This document shows positions 23,001-33,329 of a stretch of DNA of 52,365 nucleotides, one piece after another; within the stretch, counting starts at the first letter, position 1; the number at the start of each line of letters is the position of its first letter. The notes below the pieces were generated by a model. That model was given only the letters and a program-made list of their open reading frames with translations, was not told the origin of the DNA and did not search any database. The DNA lies in NCBI GenBank assembly GCA_030696845.1, contig JAUYRJ010000028.1, forward strand, positions 1 through 52,365. The letters are read 5' to 3'. Origin of the DNA: Polynucleobacter sp. (GTDB lineage: Bacteria > Pseudomonadota > Gammaproteobacteria > Burkholderiales > Burkholderiaceae). The position numbers and the translations under genes were made by a program.

Positions 23001-24869
23001 ATGAATCAGTCAGCAACGCAACAAGCAACATTGGTAAATGCACCCGCGTATGTTCAGAATCAAAAACTCATTCAATGGGTAGCAGAAATAGCAGCCCTCA
23101 CAACGCCAGACCAGATACATTGGTGTGATGGATCCCAAGAAGAATACGATCAGTTATGTGATCTGATGGTGGTGGCAGGATCGTTTAAGCGCCTCAATCC
23201 AGCTAAACGCAAAAATTCTTTTTTAGCAATTTCAGACCCGCAGGATGTGGCGCGCGTGGAAGACCGCACCTTTATTTGTTCTCATAAAAAAGAAGATGCC
23301 GGACCTACCAACAATTGGATGGCCCCAGATGAAATGCGCGCCACCCTGAAACCACTATTTACAGGATGCATGCGCGGCAGAACTATGTATGTGGTGCCGT
23401 TTTCGATGGGGCCAATTGGCTCCCCCATCGCGCATATTGGTGTGGAGCTTTCAGATAGCCCTTATGTGGCAATCAATATGCGCATCATGACGCGCATGGG
23501 TCGCGCTGTGATTGATCAATTGGGAAGCAGTGGTGAGTTTGTGCCATGCGTTCACACGGTTGGAAAGCCGCTGGCAGTCGGGGAAAAAGATGCGGTTTGG
23601 CCCAACAATCCAACAAAATACATTGTTCATTATCCCGAAACGCGTGAGATTTGGTCCTTTGGTTCGGGGTATGGGGGCAATGCCTTATTAGGCAAAAAAT
23701 GTTTTGCGCTGCGCATTGCTTCCACTATGGGGCGCGATCAGGGTTGGTTGGCAGAGCACATGTTGATTCTTGGAGTGACATCGCCCGAAGGAAAAAAATA
23801 CCACGTGGCCGCCGCGTTTCCCTCTGCCTGTGGAAAAACCAATTTTTCAATGATGATCCCCCCCAAAGGATTTGAAGGGTGGAAGGTAACCACGATTGGC
23901 GATGACATTGCCTGGATCAAACCGCGCGCTGATGCGACAACGGGCAAGACGCGCTTGTACGCAATAAACCCTGAGTCTGGTTACTTTGGAGTGGCGCCAG
24001 GAACTAATCGCCAAACCAATCCCAACTGCATTGACTCACTGAATCAAGACGTCATTTTTACTAACGTAGCCCTCACCGATGATGGCGATGTATGGTGGGA
24101 AGGCTTAACGGATGAGCCACCAGCGCACTTGATCGATTGGCAAGGCAAAGACTGGACTCCCGCAGATGGTGCCGCCGGCAGAAAGGCGGCGCATCCGAAT
24201 TCCCGCTTCACCATGGCAGCCACCAATAATCCCGCAGTCGATCCAAAGTGGAACGATCCCGAGGGGGTGCCGATTGATGCATTTTTATTTGGCGGACGTC
24301 GCTCTACTACCGTTCCGCTTGTTAGCGAAGCGCGCGATTGGCAGGAAGGCGTATACATGGCCGCCACTATGGGATCTGAAACAACAGCTGCCATTACAGG
24401 TCAGGTGGGTGTGGTGCGCCGCGACCCATTCGCAATGCTTGCGTTCGCAGGCTACAACATGAGCGACTACTTTCAGCATTGGTTAAGCCTTGGCAAGAAG
24501 CTCGCTGAATCGGGCGCACAACTGCCAAAAATTTATTGTGTAAATTGGTTTCGCAAAGATGAAAGCGGTCAATTTGTCTGGCCAGGCTTTGGTGAAAATA
24601 TGCGCGTGTTAGCTTGGATTTTGGGGCGTGTGGATGGTAAAGCCAAAGGCAAAGAAACGGTATTTGGCGTTTGCCCGGAGTACCACGATTTGCATTGGTC
24701 CGGACTTGATTTTTCTCCGGAGCAATTTAATCAGGTCATATCCGTAGCCAAAGACGATTGGCAAGCAGAAATTCAATTGCATGCAGAACTGTTTGAGCAG
24801 TTGAAGTATCACCTACCCCAAGAATTGCTCGCAACGCGCAGCAAAATTGAGCAGCGCTTAAACGCCTAA
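23001..24869 (+). CDS. pckG: Phosphoenolpyruvate carboxykinase (GTP)
   Basis: 622 residues, the length of GTP-type enzymes. The P-loop ACGKTN is at 276-281, with the reactive Cys277 typical of the GTP class, and [15 protein letters not shown] is present. It interconverts oxaloacetate and phosphoenolpyruvate at the start of gluconeogenesis. A 141-base gap separates it from mnmE, so it probably has its own promoter. The following gene starts 17 bases later. Confidence 0.97.
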   Translation: MNQSATQQATLVNAPAYVQNQKLIQWVAEIAALTTPDQIHWCDGSQEEYDQLCDLMVVAGSFKRLNPAKRKNSFLAISDPQDVARVEDRTFICSHKKEDAGPTNNWMAPDEMRATLKPLFTGCMRGRTMYVVPFSMGPIGSPIAHIGVELSDSPYVAINMRIMTRMGRAVIDQLGSSGEFVPCVHTVGKPLAVGEKDAVWPNNPTKYIVHYPETREIWSFGSGYGGNALLGKKCFALRIASTMGRDQGWLAEHMLILGVTSPEGKKYHVAAAFPSACGKTNFSMMIPPKGFEGWKVTTIGDDIAWIKPRADATTGKTRLYAINPESGYFGVAPGTNRQTNPNCIDSLNQDVIFTNVALTDDGDVWWEGLTDEPPAHLIDWQGKDWTPADGAAGRKAAHPNSRFTMAATNNPAVDPKWNDPEGVPIDAFLFGGRRSTTVPLVSEARDWQEGVYMAATMGSETTAAITGQVGVVRRDPFAMLAFAGYNMSDYFQHWLSLGKKLAESGAQLPKIYCVNWFRKDESGQFVWPGFGENMRVLAWILGRVDGKAKGKETVFGVCPEYHDLHWSGLDFSPEQFNQVISVAKDDWQAEIQLHAELFEQLKYHLPQELLATRSKIEQRLNA

Positions 24870-24885
24870 GCACGCAAAAGAAAAC

Positions 24886-26115
24886 ATGACCCAAACCCAA
24901 CACCATGACATTGTGGTGATAGGTGCGGGCATTGCGGGTGCAAGCATCGCCAATGAAATACTAGCTCGCGGGCATGCGGTATGTGTTGTCGAGGGTGCCG
25001 CCACCCCGGCTACCGGCTGTTCAAGCCATGCTTATGCCATTGCCCACCCGCATATTGCTAGGGGCTCGCCTAAATTACTACAGCTGACCCGCATTGGCTT
25101 TGCATTGGCGGTAGCGCGTTGGGGCAAACAATGGAATCACAAAGGTATTTTGCAGCCGGCCAAAAAAGGGCACACGTTTGATGTGGGTGTAATGGGCGAC
25201 CATCTAGAGGCTCTGGGACTGGATCCAAAAATGGCAAAGGCCGTAAATGCGGCAACCGCGAAAAAGTATTCAGGAATAGCGCGAGCGGGAGTGTGGTTTC
25301 CGGACGGCGGCATGCTCAATTTGGCCGAGTCGTGCAAAGCGCTGCTGAACCAACACAGCAAGCTGAATTGCATGTATGGCTCATCAGTTGCGGCGATAAA
25401 GGAAGATGGCGATCACTGGATCTTGGTTGATGAGGATGGGCGTGATTGGGTCCGCGCTAAGCAGGTGATTGTTGCCGCGGGCTTAAATACAAAACCCTTA
25501 CTTGCCAGCGTGCAAATCAAGTTGCCTTTAAAACCCGTACGGGGACAGCTTAGTTTTTTTAAGATTAATACGACAAGTACTTGGGCAGCGCATCTGCCCA
25601 GCGCCATCATTTGCGGGGATGGATATTGCCTACCTGCAGAGCGCTCTGAAAAGGACGCGATACGCTGGATGGTGGGCTCCAGTTTTGATGAGAACGACGA
25701 CGATGTAGAGCCACGTACAACCAGTGATTGCTTTAATCAAGAACAGGCAGCCGGCCTGTTGGATTTTGATGAGGGCGACCGCAGTGAGTTAATACCGGAT
25801 GGGCAATTTGTCGGCGTGCGTTGTGTTGCGGGTGATCGCCTACCCATCATCGGGGCGCTACCGCAGCGCCCCGGGATATTTGTCGCTACTGCGTTTGGAT
25901 CGCGCGGTATTTTGTGGTCTGCCTTAGCAGCAAAGCTGATTGCAGATCAAGCGCTTGCAGGCGATTTTGCTTTGCTGACACGCTTGGGTTTCACGGCTGA
26001 TTTGGCGGCAGCACTTGCGCCAGATCGTTTTTTAGCCGGCGCCTTACCGCCTTCCTTGGGCGCTTTAGCCTCAAACTCAAAACCAATTTTCCCATCTGGA
26101 CCCAAAGCCAAATAA
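24886..26115 (+). CDS. FAD-dependent oxidoreductase, MnmC C-terminal-domain type
   Basis: 409 residues. The FAD-binding GAGIAG is at 13-18. GVRCVAGDRLPIIGALP and the closing FGSRGILWSALAAKLI...ALAPDRFL align with the C-terminal oxidoreductase domain of E. coli MnmC, which removes the carboxymethyl group from cmnm5s2U34. The N-terminal methyltransferase half (MnmD) is missing; it may be separate or absent. Link to tRNA is supported by MnmE/MnmG nearby. Its last 169 bases overlap topB on the other strand, and conserved family residues run into that overlap. A DAAO-family enzyme with another substrate is the alternative. Confidence 0.8.
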   Translation: MTQTQHHDIVVIGAGIAGASIANEILARGHAVCVVEGAATPATGCSSHAYAIAHPHIARGSPKLLQLTRIGFALAVARWGKQWNHKGILQPAKKGHTFDVGVMGDHLEALGLDPKMAKAVNAATAKKYSGIARAGVWFPDGGMLNLAESCKALLNQHSKLNCMYGSSVAAIKEDGDHWILVDEDGRDWVRAKQVIVAAGLNTKPLLASVQIKLPLKPVRGQLSFFKINTTSTWAAHLPSAIICGDGYCLPAERSEKDAIRWMVGSSFDENDDDVEPRTTSDCFNQEQAAGLLDFDEGDRSELIPDGQFVGVRCVAGDRLPIIGALPQRPGIFVATAFGSRGILWSALAAKLIADQALAGDFALLTRLGFTADLAAALAPDRFLAGALPPSLGALASNSKPIFPSGPKAK

Positions 26116-28616
26116 GCTTTAAAACCGCGCCCAGTTCGGTTGGATTTGAAATTGGTTAGTAAATCCGTTTTGCCTTCACTCAGCAATTTTTGGACTTGCT
26201 CATTGGAAATTTCTTGCTGCAAAACAACCTTGCCGGTTTTGAAATCACAGGTTTTACTTGGCCCGGTATTGTGTTCGCAAACATAACGCATGCCGTCTTC
26301 ATACACCGCACCAGAGCATTTAGGGCAAACGCCGAGCGCGGTGCGCCCCGTAAAATCAACCGCTTCAGTATCGTCGTCTTGCGAGTTACCAAAATCAAAT
26401 TCAAGCTTGAAACCTGCGTTTGGATAGTCAGAATCATCCTCCGGAATTTCGCTTAACTTAATAATGGCAGCGAACGGTCGACCCATTTTGCTACGAAAAC
26501 CCTGCAGAGGGCCAATCGTTTTGTCACGCAATAGCATTTCAACTTCATCGTATTCAAATGCGCGACCACCTGGTGTTTTGCTAATCGTGAAGCCGCACTG
26601 TTCGCAGGCAAAGCGGCGATAGTTTTCTTTAACAGGCCCTTTGCAGTGGGGGCATGGTGTGCTCAGGGTGGCATAGTCACCAGGAATAGTATCGCTGTCG
26701 TATTCCTTGGCGCGCTTCACAATACGCTGTGTCATTTGCGCGATTTCATGCATAAACGCATCGCGCTTCATCTTGCCCTGTTCAATCAATGAGAGCTTAT
26801 TTTCCCAACTGCCGGTGAGGTCGGGGCGCGTTAGTTCTTCAACATCAAGTCCGCGGAGCAAGGTCATCAGCTGGAAAGCCTTGGCCGTTGGAATTAATTC
26901 TCTGGCTTCGCGCACGATGTATTTTTCGGCCAATAAGCCTTCGATGATGGCGGCACGTGTAGCTGGCGTACCCAAGCCTTTTTCTGCCATTGCTTCACGC
27001 ATGTCATCATCATCAACCCACTTACCCGCACTTTCCATGGCCGAAAGAAGAGTCGCTTCACTGTAGCGCGCAGGCGGTTTCGTTTTCAGGGCCACCGCAT
27101 CAATCGTATCGCCTTGCACGGTTTCATTTTCTTGAACGGCGACTAACTCATCATCGCTTTGGTTGCTTCGGCCATAGACGGCGAGCCAACCTGGATTTAC
27201 TAATATACGACCTTCGGTTTTGAAATGGTGACCGGAACATTCGGTGATGCGGGTGGTGACTCGAAACTCCGCGGCGGGAAAAAATACCGCCAAGAAGCGG
27301 CGGACAACCAGATCATACAGTTTTTGTTCAGGCTCGCTCAATGATTTTGGCGACTCTAGGGTTGGGATGATGGCGAAGTGATCTGAAATCTTAGAATTAT
27401 CAAAGATGCGTTTGTTGGGTTTAATCCAGCCATATCCTTTGGCTTTCGCCGTTGCATCTTTGCCATCTCCTTTTAGGATAGCTTGCGCATGGGGTCGATA
27501 CTCGCCTGAATGCTCCGCCAAGTTTTCTACGGTTTGTTTAACCGTTTCAAGGTAGTCTTCAGGCAATGCTCTGGAATCGGTTCGGGGGTAGGTCAGCACC
27601 TTATGGCGCTCATAAAGCGCTTGCGCAAGGCCCAGGGTGTTTTTGGCTGAAAAACCAAAACGGGCATTCGCCTCCCGTTGCAAGCTGGTTAGGTCAAACA
27701 ACTGGGGTGCAAGCTGGGTAGCGGGTTTTGCCTCTTCACGCACCGTTGCTTTTTTGTTGCGACAGGCGGCAACGATACTTTGCGCCGCGGCTTCACTCCA
27801 TAAGCGGTTTTCGCGAAGATCGGGTTCGGCCGCATCTTTTTTAAATTTCGGATCAAACCAGCGACCTTCATAAATACCAGCCGATGCAATAAAGTCCGCC
27901 TTCACTTCCCAATAGTCTTTGGAGATGAATTTGCGAATCAACTCCTCGCGTTCAACCACAATCGATAGGGTGGGAGTCTGAACGCGGCCTACGGTAGTAA
28001 GAAAAAAACCACCACTTTTGCTATTGAAGGCGGTCATAGCGCGCGTGCCATTAATACCAACAAGCCAGTCTGCTTCGGAACGGCAACGCGCGGCATCCGC
28101 TAAGGGCTGCATATCCACATCGGAGCGGAGGGAGGCAAAGCCCTCGCGGATGGCATTCGGTGTCATGGATTGAAGCCACAAGCGCTTAATGGGCTGACTG
28201 GCTTTGGCGTGTTGCGCGATCAGCCGAAAGATCAGCTCTCCTTCTCGTCCCGCGTCGCACGCATTAATGAGTTCTGCAATGTCTTTGCGCTTGATGAGTT
28301 TTTGTAACACCTTGAGTCGCGACTCGGTTTTGGCAATTGGGCGTAAATCAAAGTGAGGTGGCACCACGGGCAGGTTTGCAAAAGACCATTTGCCACGCTT
28401 TACCTCATATTCATCGGGCGCGGCAATCTCTAAAAGATGGCCCACCGCAGAAGAAATGACGTAGTGCTCGTTTTCAAAATAATCTTCGTGCTTAGTGAAC
28501 CCCCCTAGAGCCTTGGCGATGTCATTCGCAACGGAAGGTTTTTCGGCGATGATCAGCGCCTTGGGGCTGGCCCCTGCAGTAGATTTGGATGCGGTTTTGG
28601 TAGGTGCTTTAGCCAC
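25947..28616 (-). CDS. topB: DNA topoisomerase III
   Basis: 889 residues. TOPRIM begins ALIIAEKPSVANDIAKAL near 20 and holds the acidic DAGREGE at 121-127. The active-site Tyr is Tyr343 in LTYPRTDSR. Two Cys-rich zinc-ribbon modules follow (near 645-675 and 755-790), and the tail is a Lys/Ala-rich basic stretch. This type IA enzyme decatenates and relaxes negatively supercoiled DNA. It is long for TopB because of the zinc modules and tail. The 3' end overlaps the convergent oxidoreductase gene by 169 bases, coding only the basic tail. Confidence 0.92.
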   Translation of the reverse strand: MAKAPTKTASKSTAGASPKALIIAEKPSVANDIAKALGGFTKHEDYFENEHYVISSAVGHLLEIAAPDEYEVKRGKWSFANLPVVPPHFDLRPIAKTESRLKVLQKLIKRKDIAELINACDAGREGELIFRLIAQHAKASQPIKRLWLQSMTPNAIREGFASLRSDVDMQPLADAARCRSEADWLVGINGTRAMTAFNSKSGGFFLTTVGRVQTPTLSIVVEREELIRKFISKDYWEVKADFIASAGIYEGRWFDPKFKKDAAEPDLRENRLWSEAAAQSIVAACRNKKATVREEAKPATQLAPQLFDLTSLQREANARFGFSAKNTLGLAQALYERHKVLTYPRTDSRALPEDYLETVKQTVENLAEHSGEYRPHAQAILKGDGKDATAKAKGYGWIKPNKRIFDNSKISDHFAIIPTLESPKSLSEPEQKLYDLVVRRFLAVFFPAAEFRVTTRITECSGHHFKTEGRILVNPGWLAVYGRSNQSDDELVAVQENETVQGDTIDAVALKTKPPARYSEATLLSAMESAGKWVDDDDMREAMAEKGLGTPATRAAIIEGLLAEKYIVREARELIPTAKAFQLMTLLRGLDVEELTRPDLTGSWENKLSLIEQGKMKRDAFMHEIAQMTQRIVKRAKEYDSDTIPGDYATLSTPCPHCKGPVKENYRRFACEQCGFTISKTPGGRAFEYDEVEMLLRDKTIGPLQGFRSKMGRPFAAIIKLSEIPEDDSDYPNAGFKLEFDFGNSQDDDTEAVDFTGRTALGVCPKCSGAVYEDGMRYVCEHNTGPSKTCDFKTGKVVLQQEISNEQVQKLLSEGKTDLLTNFKSNRTGRGFKAYLALGPDGKIGFEFEAKAPKEGGKAPAKKRSGASAAAKSAVKPKRVSKAKSPASA

Positions 28617-28642
28617 GCGTGAGCCTAAAAAGGTGCTGATTA

Positions 28643-28671
28643 ATAAAATAAATACATAAAAATCGGGTCAA
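28643..28671 (-). promoter_or_regulatory. Candidate topB promoter
   Basis: Minus strand TTGACC (28671-28666) and TTTTAT (28648-28643) at 17-base spacing, about 27 bases before the topB ATG. The rest of the 185-base gap to dprA (28617-28801) is AT-rich and holds a G5/C5 hairpin with a T-run at 28676-28717 on the plus strand. Confidence 0.35.
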
Positions 28672-28801
28672 ACTCGGGGGTGTATAGACCAAAAAGAAGA
28701 TCAGCCCCCCTTTTTTATTATTAACCGATAAATCAAGAAAAGTCTAAATCATCACCCTGTTGACCGGGGTGCAGGATAAAAACAACAATAAAATCAATAT
28801 G

Positions 28802-29485
28802 TTAACGCATATTGGGTGGGTTTACGTCAGGGAATTCTGACAGAATATCCGCTAGGGTATGTGCCAACTTGGCACCGTTTTGAATGAGTTGGTGGCAGCC
28901 CTCCGAGCGATTGCCTAGGATCGATCCAGGCACAGCAAATACCTCCCTGCCCATCTCGGCCGCAAGGTGCGCTGTGATGAGAGAGCCCGAGCGGGTTGTG
29001 GCCTCGACCACCACAACCCCAAGCGCTAAGGCGGCGATCAAGCGATTGCGACGCGGAAAGTGAAAGGGTTTGGGGCCTACGCCCACAGAAAACTCGGAAA
29101 TGAGCAGACCCTGTTCGCTAATCGCCTGCGCCAGGGCGCGATGTGCATATGGATAAACCAAGTCAAGCCCCGTGCCGCAAACGGCGGCAGTACGGGCCAA
29201 AGGCGGGGTTAATGCAGAGCGATGGGCGGCGCCATCAATGCCGCGCGCCAAGCCTGAAATAACCAAGTAACCGGCGTCATTCAGGCCCTTAGCAAACTGC
29301 GATGCGATGTACATACCTTGCAGGCTTGCCTCCCGCGATCCTACAATAGCAATGGCTGGCAATTGAAATAAAGCAGGATTGCCACATATATATAGTGGGC
29401 TTGGGGGATCGCGTAAATCCAAAAGTCGCTTCGGGTAGATGGGGGAATTTGGATACAGCGCTTGAATGGGCAGAGGGGTTTTCAT
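28802..29485 (-). CDS. dprA: DNA-processing protein DprA, core-domain-only form
   Basis: 227 residues, only the Rossmann-like core. VGSREASLQG, SGLARGIDGAAH, GTGLDLVYP and FPRRNRLIAAL...TRSGSLITAHLAAEMGREVFAVPG are the diagnostic DprA motifs for binding single-stranded DNA and loading RecA during transformation. Most proteobacterial homologues also have an N-terminal SAM-like domain and a C-terminal winged helix. Both are missing here, and the 72-base gap to def leaves no room for an upstream part. It is divergent from def, the usual neighbour. Confidence 0.92.
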   Translation of the reverse strand: MKTPLPIQALYPNSPIYPKRLLDLRDPPSPLYICGNPALFQLPAIAIVGSREASLQGMYIASQFAKGLNDAGYLVISGLARGIDGAAHRSALTPPLARTAAVCGTGLDLVYPYAHRALAQAISEQGLLISEFSVGVGPKPFHFPRRNRLIAALALGVVVVEATTRSGSLITAHLAAEMGREVFAVPGSILGNRSEGCHQLIQNGAKLAHTLADILSEFPDVNPPNMR

Positions 29486-29557
29486 GAAGGCATTTTTGCC
29501 GGTAGGCTTTTTTTTGCCAATCAGTACAACTTGATTACTCTGTAAGATAATTCCGTT

Positions 29558-30073
29558 ATGTCCTTATTGACCGTTCTTCACTACCCAGATCCAAGACTGC
29601 ACAAGGTGGCTAAACCAGTGGCTGTCGTAGACGATCGCATTCGTAAGATTGTTGCCGACATGGCTGAGACGATGTATGACGCCCCGGGCGTAGGTCTTGC
29701 TGCCACCCAAGTCGATATTCACGAGCGCATTATTGTGATCGATGTCTCGGAAGATCAAAATCAGTTAATGGTCTTTATTAATCCTGAATTAATTTGGGCA
29801 AGCCCAGAAACTAAATCTTGGCGAGAGGGCTGCCTATCGGTGCCAGAGTATTACGATGAAGTCGATCGGCCAGACCGTATTCGTGTTCGGGCATTGGATT
29901 TGCAAGGCAAGCCATTTGAAGTCGAGGCGGATGGTTTGCTATCGGTTTGCCTGCAACATGAAATGGATCACCTGCTTGGAAAAGTATTCGTGGAATATTT
30001 ATCGATACTCAAGCGCAATCGCATTTCCCTCAAAATGAAAAAGCGCGCCAAAGAGCTAGTAGGTCAGCGCTGA
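29558..30073 (+). CDS. def: Peptide deformylase
   Basis: 171 residues. All three motifs are intact: GVGLAATQ (44-51), EGCLSVPE with metal ligand Cys92, and QHEMDHL with His134 and His138. It removes the N-formyl group from nascent proteins using Fe2+ or a similar metal. It lies 13 bases before fmt, the gene for the opposite reaction, a universal pairing. Confidence 0.97.
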   Translation: MSLLTVLHYPDPRLHKVAKPVAVVDDRIRKIVADMAETMYDAPGVGLAATQVDIHERIIVIDVSEDQNQLMVFINPELIWASPETKSWREGCLSVPEYYDEVDRPDRIRVRALDLQGKPFEVEADGLLSVCLQHEMDHLLGKVFVEYLSILKRNRISLKMKKRAKELVGQR

Positions 30074-30086
30074 ACAATTTACCATC

Positions 30087-31109
30087 ATGAAGGTCGTTTT
30101 TGCAGGTACGCCGGAATTCGCTGCTCATGCGTTGCGTGCGATTGAGGCGGCGGGACATGAGGTCGTGCTGGTCATGACGCAACCAGATCGACGCGCGGGG
30201 CGCGGCATGCAGTTGCAGGTCAGTCCCGTTAAAGCGGAGGCTTTAAGAAAAAAAAGACGGCTGCTTCAGGCGTCCTCACTCAAGCGCACAAGCGCAGACC
30301 CAATTGGGCGTGCACAAGCGCAAGAGGCATACGACATTCTCAAACAAACGGAGTTTGATGTCATGGTGGTGGTCGCATACGGCCTCATCATTCCGCAAGA
30401 CATTTTGGATTTGGCAGAGCAGGCAGGACGTTATGGCGCATTCAATATTCACGGATCGCTGTTGCCGCGCTGGCGTGGCGCCGCTCCAATTCAGCGCGCC
30501 ATCCAGGCTGGTGATGACGAAACGGGCGTCACCATTATGCAAATGGATGCGGGACTGGATACGGGTGATATGGTGCTCTCCAAAGCAACGCCGATTTATG
30601 CAGACGATACCAGCGCATCGCTACATGATCGCTTGGCCGAGCTAGGGGCTGACTTAATGGTGCAGTGCTTGGCCCAGCTTGAATCGGGCAAGGCCTTGAT
30701 CCGGATGCCACAGCCGATCGAGGGCATGTGCTATGCCGAGAAAATACAAAAGGCGGAAGCAGAAATTGACTGGAGCCAATCCGCGGCAGACATCGACCGT
30801 CAGATACGCGCCTTTAATCCATTCCCAGGCGCAAGTGCAGGCATACATAATCAGACCATCAAGATTTGGAAGAGCGGCTCCTTGATGGACACCAAAGACA
30901 AAATCACCGCAAATTATCCTAGTGCCGCAGGTACTATTATTGGTACTAGTGACCGGGGCGTGCTAGTGGCCTGTCAAGAGGGTATTTTAGAAATACTAGA
31001 AATGCAAAGGCCTGGGGGTAAACGGGTCTCGGCATTGCAATGGTTTCAGGCCGAGCAAGCGCAGAACGCCACGCTGCGATTTACCGCATCCAGCGCATCA
31101 GATCCATGA
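30087..31109 (+). CDS. fmt: Methionyl-tRNA formyltransferase
   Basis: 340 residues. The formyl-folate binding motif SLLPRWRGAAPIQ follows Asn120 and His122, and MDAGLDTGDMV plus a C-terminal OB-fold domain are present. It formylates initiator Met-tRNA. It is somewhat longer than the roughly 315-residue E. coli enzyme, with extra residues in the basic loop at about 55-80 (LRKKRRLLQASSLKR onward). The reading frame is intact, so this is an insertion, not a frameshift. Confidence 0.97.
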   Translation: MKVVFAGTPEFAAHALRAIEAAGHEVVLVMTQPDRRAGRGMQLQVSPVKAEALRKKRRLLQASSLKRTSADPIGRAQAQEAYDILKQTEFDVMVVVAYGLIIPQDILDLAEQAGRYGAFNIHGSLLPRWRGAAPIQRAIQAGDDETGVTIMQMDAGLDTGDMVLSKATPIYADDTSASLHDRLAELGADLMVQCLAQLESGKALIRMPQPIEGMCYAEKIQKAEAEIDWSQSAADIDRQIRAFNPFPGASAGIHNQTIKIWKSGSLMDTKDKITANYPSAAGTIIGTSDRGVLVACQEGILEILEMQRPGGKRVSALQWFQAEQAQNATLRFTASSASDP

Positions 31110-31134
31110 TGCATCGATTAAATAGGAGGGACCT

Positions 31135-32001
31135 ATGTTTAACTTAGCGAAAACCGCCATCTTAATGGCCGCAATTACAGCCTTATTCATCGCTGTGGGT
31201 GGCATGCTGGGTGGGCGTGATGGCCTTATCTTGGCGCTATTGTTTGCATTTGGAATGAACTTTTTTAGTTATTGGTATTCGGATGCGATGGTGCTGAAGA
31301 TGACTGGGGCGCAGCAAGTCGACGCGCGTTCAGCCCCCCAGTTTTATGCGGTCATAGAAGAATTGGCCGCCAAGGCGAATTTACCAATGCCTAAAGTGTA
31401 TTTAATCCACGAAGACGCGCCCAATGCATTTGCAACAGGCCGCAATCCGGAGCATGCCGCAGTTGCTGCCACCACCGGCATATTAGGAATTTTGTCCCAT
31501 CGCGAGCTGCGGGGTGTCATGGCGCACGAACTGGCACACGTGAAGCATCGTGATATTTTGATCTCAACCATCGCAGCAACAATGGCCGGGGCAATTGCGG
31601 CGCTTGCTAATATGGCGATGTTCATGGGCTCACGCGATGCAGAGGGCAGGCCTTCTAATCCCATCGCCAGTATTGCGGTAGCCATTTTGGCGCCTATTGC
31701 GGCAAGCTTGATTCAGATGACCATTTCGCGGGCGCGCGAGTATGAGGCAGATCGGGGCGGCGCAGAAATTAGTCAGGATCCGGAAGCCCTTGCTTCGGCG
31801 CTCGATAAAATCCATCGCTATGCTAGCGGTATCCCGTTTAACGCGGTAGAACGCCATCCGGAAACCGCGCAAATGATGATCCTGAATCCCTTGAGCGCTT
31901 CGGGTATTTCGCAATTGTTTTCAACCCACCCGCCGACAGAAGAGCGGGTTGCCCGATTAATGAGCATGGCTAGGGATGGGGCCTACCCCAGAGAGGGTTA
32001 G
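31135..32001 (+). CDS. htpX: Membrane zinc metalloprotease HtpX
   Basis: 288 residues. Two N-terminal membrane helices, the HELAH zinc motif with His131, Glu132 and His135, two further hydrophobic segments after it, and the distal Glu in EYEADRGG. HtpX is a heat-inducible inner-membrane protease that degrades misfolded membrane proteins. A strong GGAGG ribosome-binding site precedes the ATG. It is 2 bases from rsmB. Confidence 0.97.
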   Translation: MFNLAKTAILMAAITALFIAVGGMLGGRDGLILALLFAFGMNFFSYWYSDAMVLKMTGAQQVDARSAPQFYAVIEELAAKANLPMPKVYLIHEDAPNAFATGRNPEHAAVAATTGILGILSHRELRGVMAHELAHVKHRDILISTIAATMAGAIAALANMAMFMGSRDAEGRPSNPIASIAVAILAPIAASLIQMTISRAREYEADRGGAEISQDPEALASALDKIHRYASGIPFNAVERHPETAQMMILNPLSASGISQLFSTHPPTEERVARLMSMARDGAYPREG

Positions 32002-32003
32002 TT

Positions 32004-33329
32004 TTGCCATCCCAGATGGAACAGCGCAACCTTCCTTTATCGCAAGCCATTACTATTGCAGCCCAAGCGATTAGTGAGGTGATGCTGGGCAGATCCCTTA
32101 CCCAGGTTTTGGAAGAGCTAGAGCCTGGCGAGCGCCCCATTGTGCAAAGCCTGACTTTTGATGCTTTTCGTAGATGGACTCGCTCGCATGCACTGATAAA
32201 GCAGTTTGTGCCCAAGCCGCCCGCCAAAGAGGTGGAGCACCTGTTGACTGTGGCGATTACGTTATTGCTGGATCGTACGGGCGAGGCTAAAAAAGGATAT
32301 GCGACCCACACCATCGTCAATGAGGCCGTTAAAGCATGTGGTGAATACGATAAGACGATCTATGCCAAAGGCCTCATCAACGCAGTACTGCGTAAGGTAA
32401 GTGATTCACTGGATTCCGCTGGCGAAAAGCGCCCTGATCACAACAGTCCTGGAGAATCTTTTTTTCCACCATGGTGGCTAGCGAACCTCAAGAAAAACTA
32501 CTCTAAATCATGGCAAGCCATCTGTTTGCAACAGTCACAGCGACCCCCCCTGATTTTGCGGGTGAACACCCGCGTTATTTCGATGGAGCGGTATCGCGAG
32601 ACCTTAGCTGCTGCGCGCATACAGGCAGAACCGATTCACCGCGTTGCAGGGGTTGCTCTGGACTCGGCATTGCGATTGCATGAGCCAATACCCGTTGCCG
32701 CCATCCCTGGATTTTTTGATGGCTTGGTCTCTGTGCAAGATGCCGGCGCGCAGCTCGCCGGTGTTTTATTAAAGGCCCAAGATGGTGACCGTGTGCTGGA
32801 CATGTGCGCCGCCCCCGGGGGTAAGACTGCGCACATCATGGAGGGCGCCCAGGTCAAGATGACCGCGGTCGACATCGATCGAGAGCGCCTGATGAAGGTA
32901 AATGACAATTTAGGCCGCCTTAAATTAATATCTGCGGGCGAAGATGCGGTTCTCAAGGTCGCTGATGCCGCCAGCGCAGGGTGGTGGGATGGCCAAGCCT
33001 TTGACAAGATTTTGATTGATGCGCCCTGCTCTGCATCTGGAATCGTAAGCCGACACCCCGATATTCCTTTCCTGCGGCGCGCAAATGACATTGCTGATTT
33101 ACAAAAACGCCAACGGGCTTTATTGCATCAAGCATGGCAAATGCTAAAAGAAGGCGGTCTGCTTTTGTATGTCACTTGCTCTGTGTTCCCTGAAGAGGGG
33201 GAGGAGCAGGCTGCTTGGTTTATGGCGAACCAGGAGAATGCGGTACGATTGAATGCGCCGGGCCAAATTTTGCCAAGCTCGACGCATGACGGTTTTTACT
33301 ATGCTCTGTTTACAAAGAATGGGCCATGA
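32004..33329 (+). CDS. rsmB: 16S rRNA (cytosine967-C5)-methyltransferase
   Basis: 441 residues from a TTG 2 bases after htpX; an ATG at 32016 would shorten it by only four residues. The N-terminal NusB-like RNA-binding domain (about 10-135) precedes the methyltransferase domain with DMCAAPGGKT (266-275). Both catalytic cysteines are present: Cys342 in DAPCSASG and Cys392 in VTCSVFPEE. It methylates C967 of 16S rRNA. Confidence 0.96.
   Translation: MPSQMEQRNLPLSQAITIAAQAISEVMLGRSLTQVLEELEPGERPIVQSLTFDAFRRWTRSHALIKQFVPKPPAKEVEHLLTVAITLLLDRTGEAKKGYATHTIVNEAVKACGEYDKTIYAKGLINAVLRKVSDSLDSAGEKRPDHNSPGESFFPPWWLANLKKNYSKSWQAICLQQSQRPPLILRVNTRVISMERYRETLAAARIQAEPIHRVAGVALDSALRLHEPIPVAAIPGFFDGLVSVQDAGAQLAGVLLKAQDGDRVLDMCAAPGGKTAHIMEGAQVKMTAVDIDRERLMKVNDNLGRLKLISAGEDAVLKVADAASAGWWDGQAFDKILIDAPCSASGIVSRHPDIPFLRRANDIADLQKRQRALLHQAWQMLKEGGLLLYVTCSVFPEEGEEQAAWFMANQENAVRLNAPGQILPSSTHDGFYYALFTKNGP

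Noticed and set aside
30240-30330. Frameshift pair in fmt at the A8 run
   Set aside because: Conserved segments before and after stay in one frame; the extra residues are a simple insertion.
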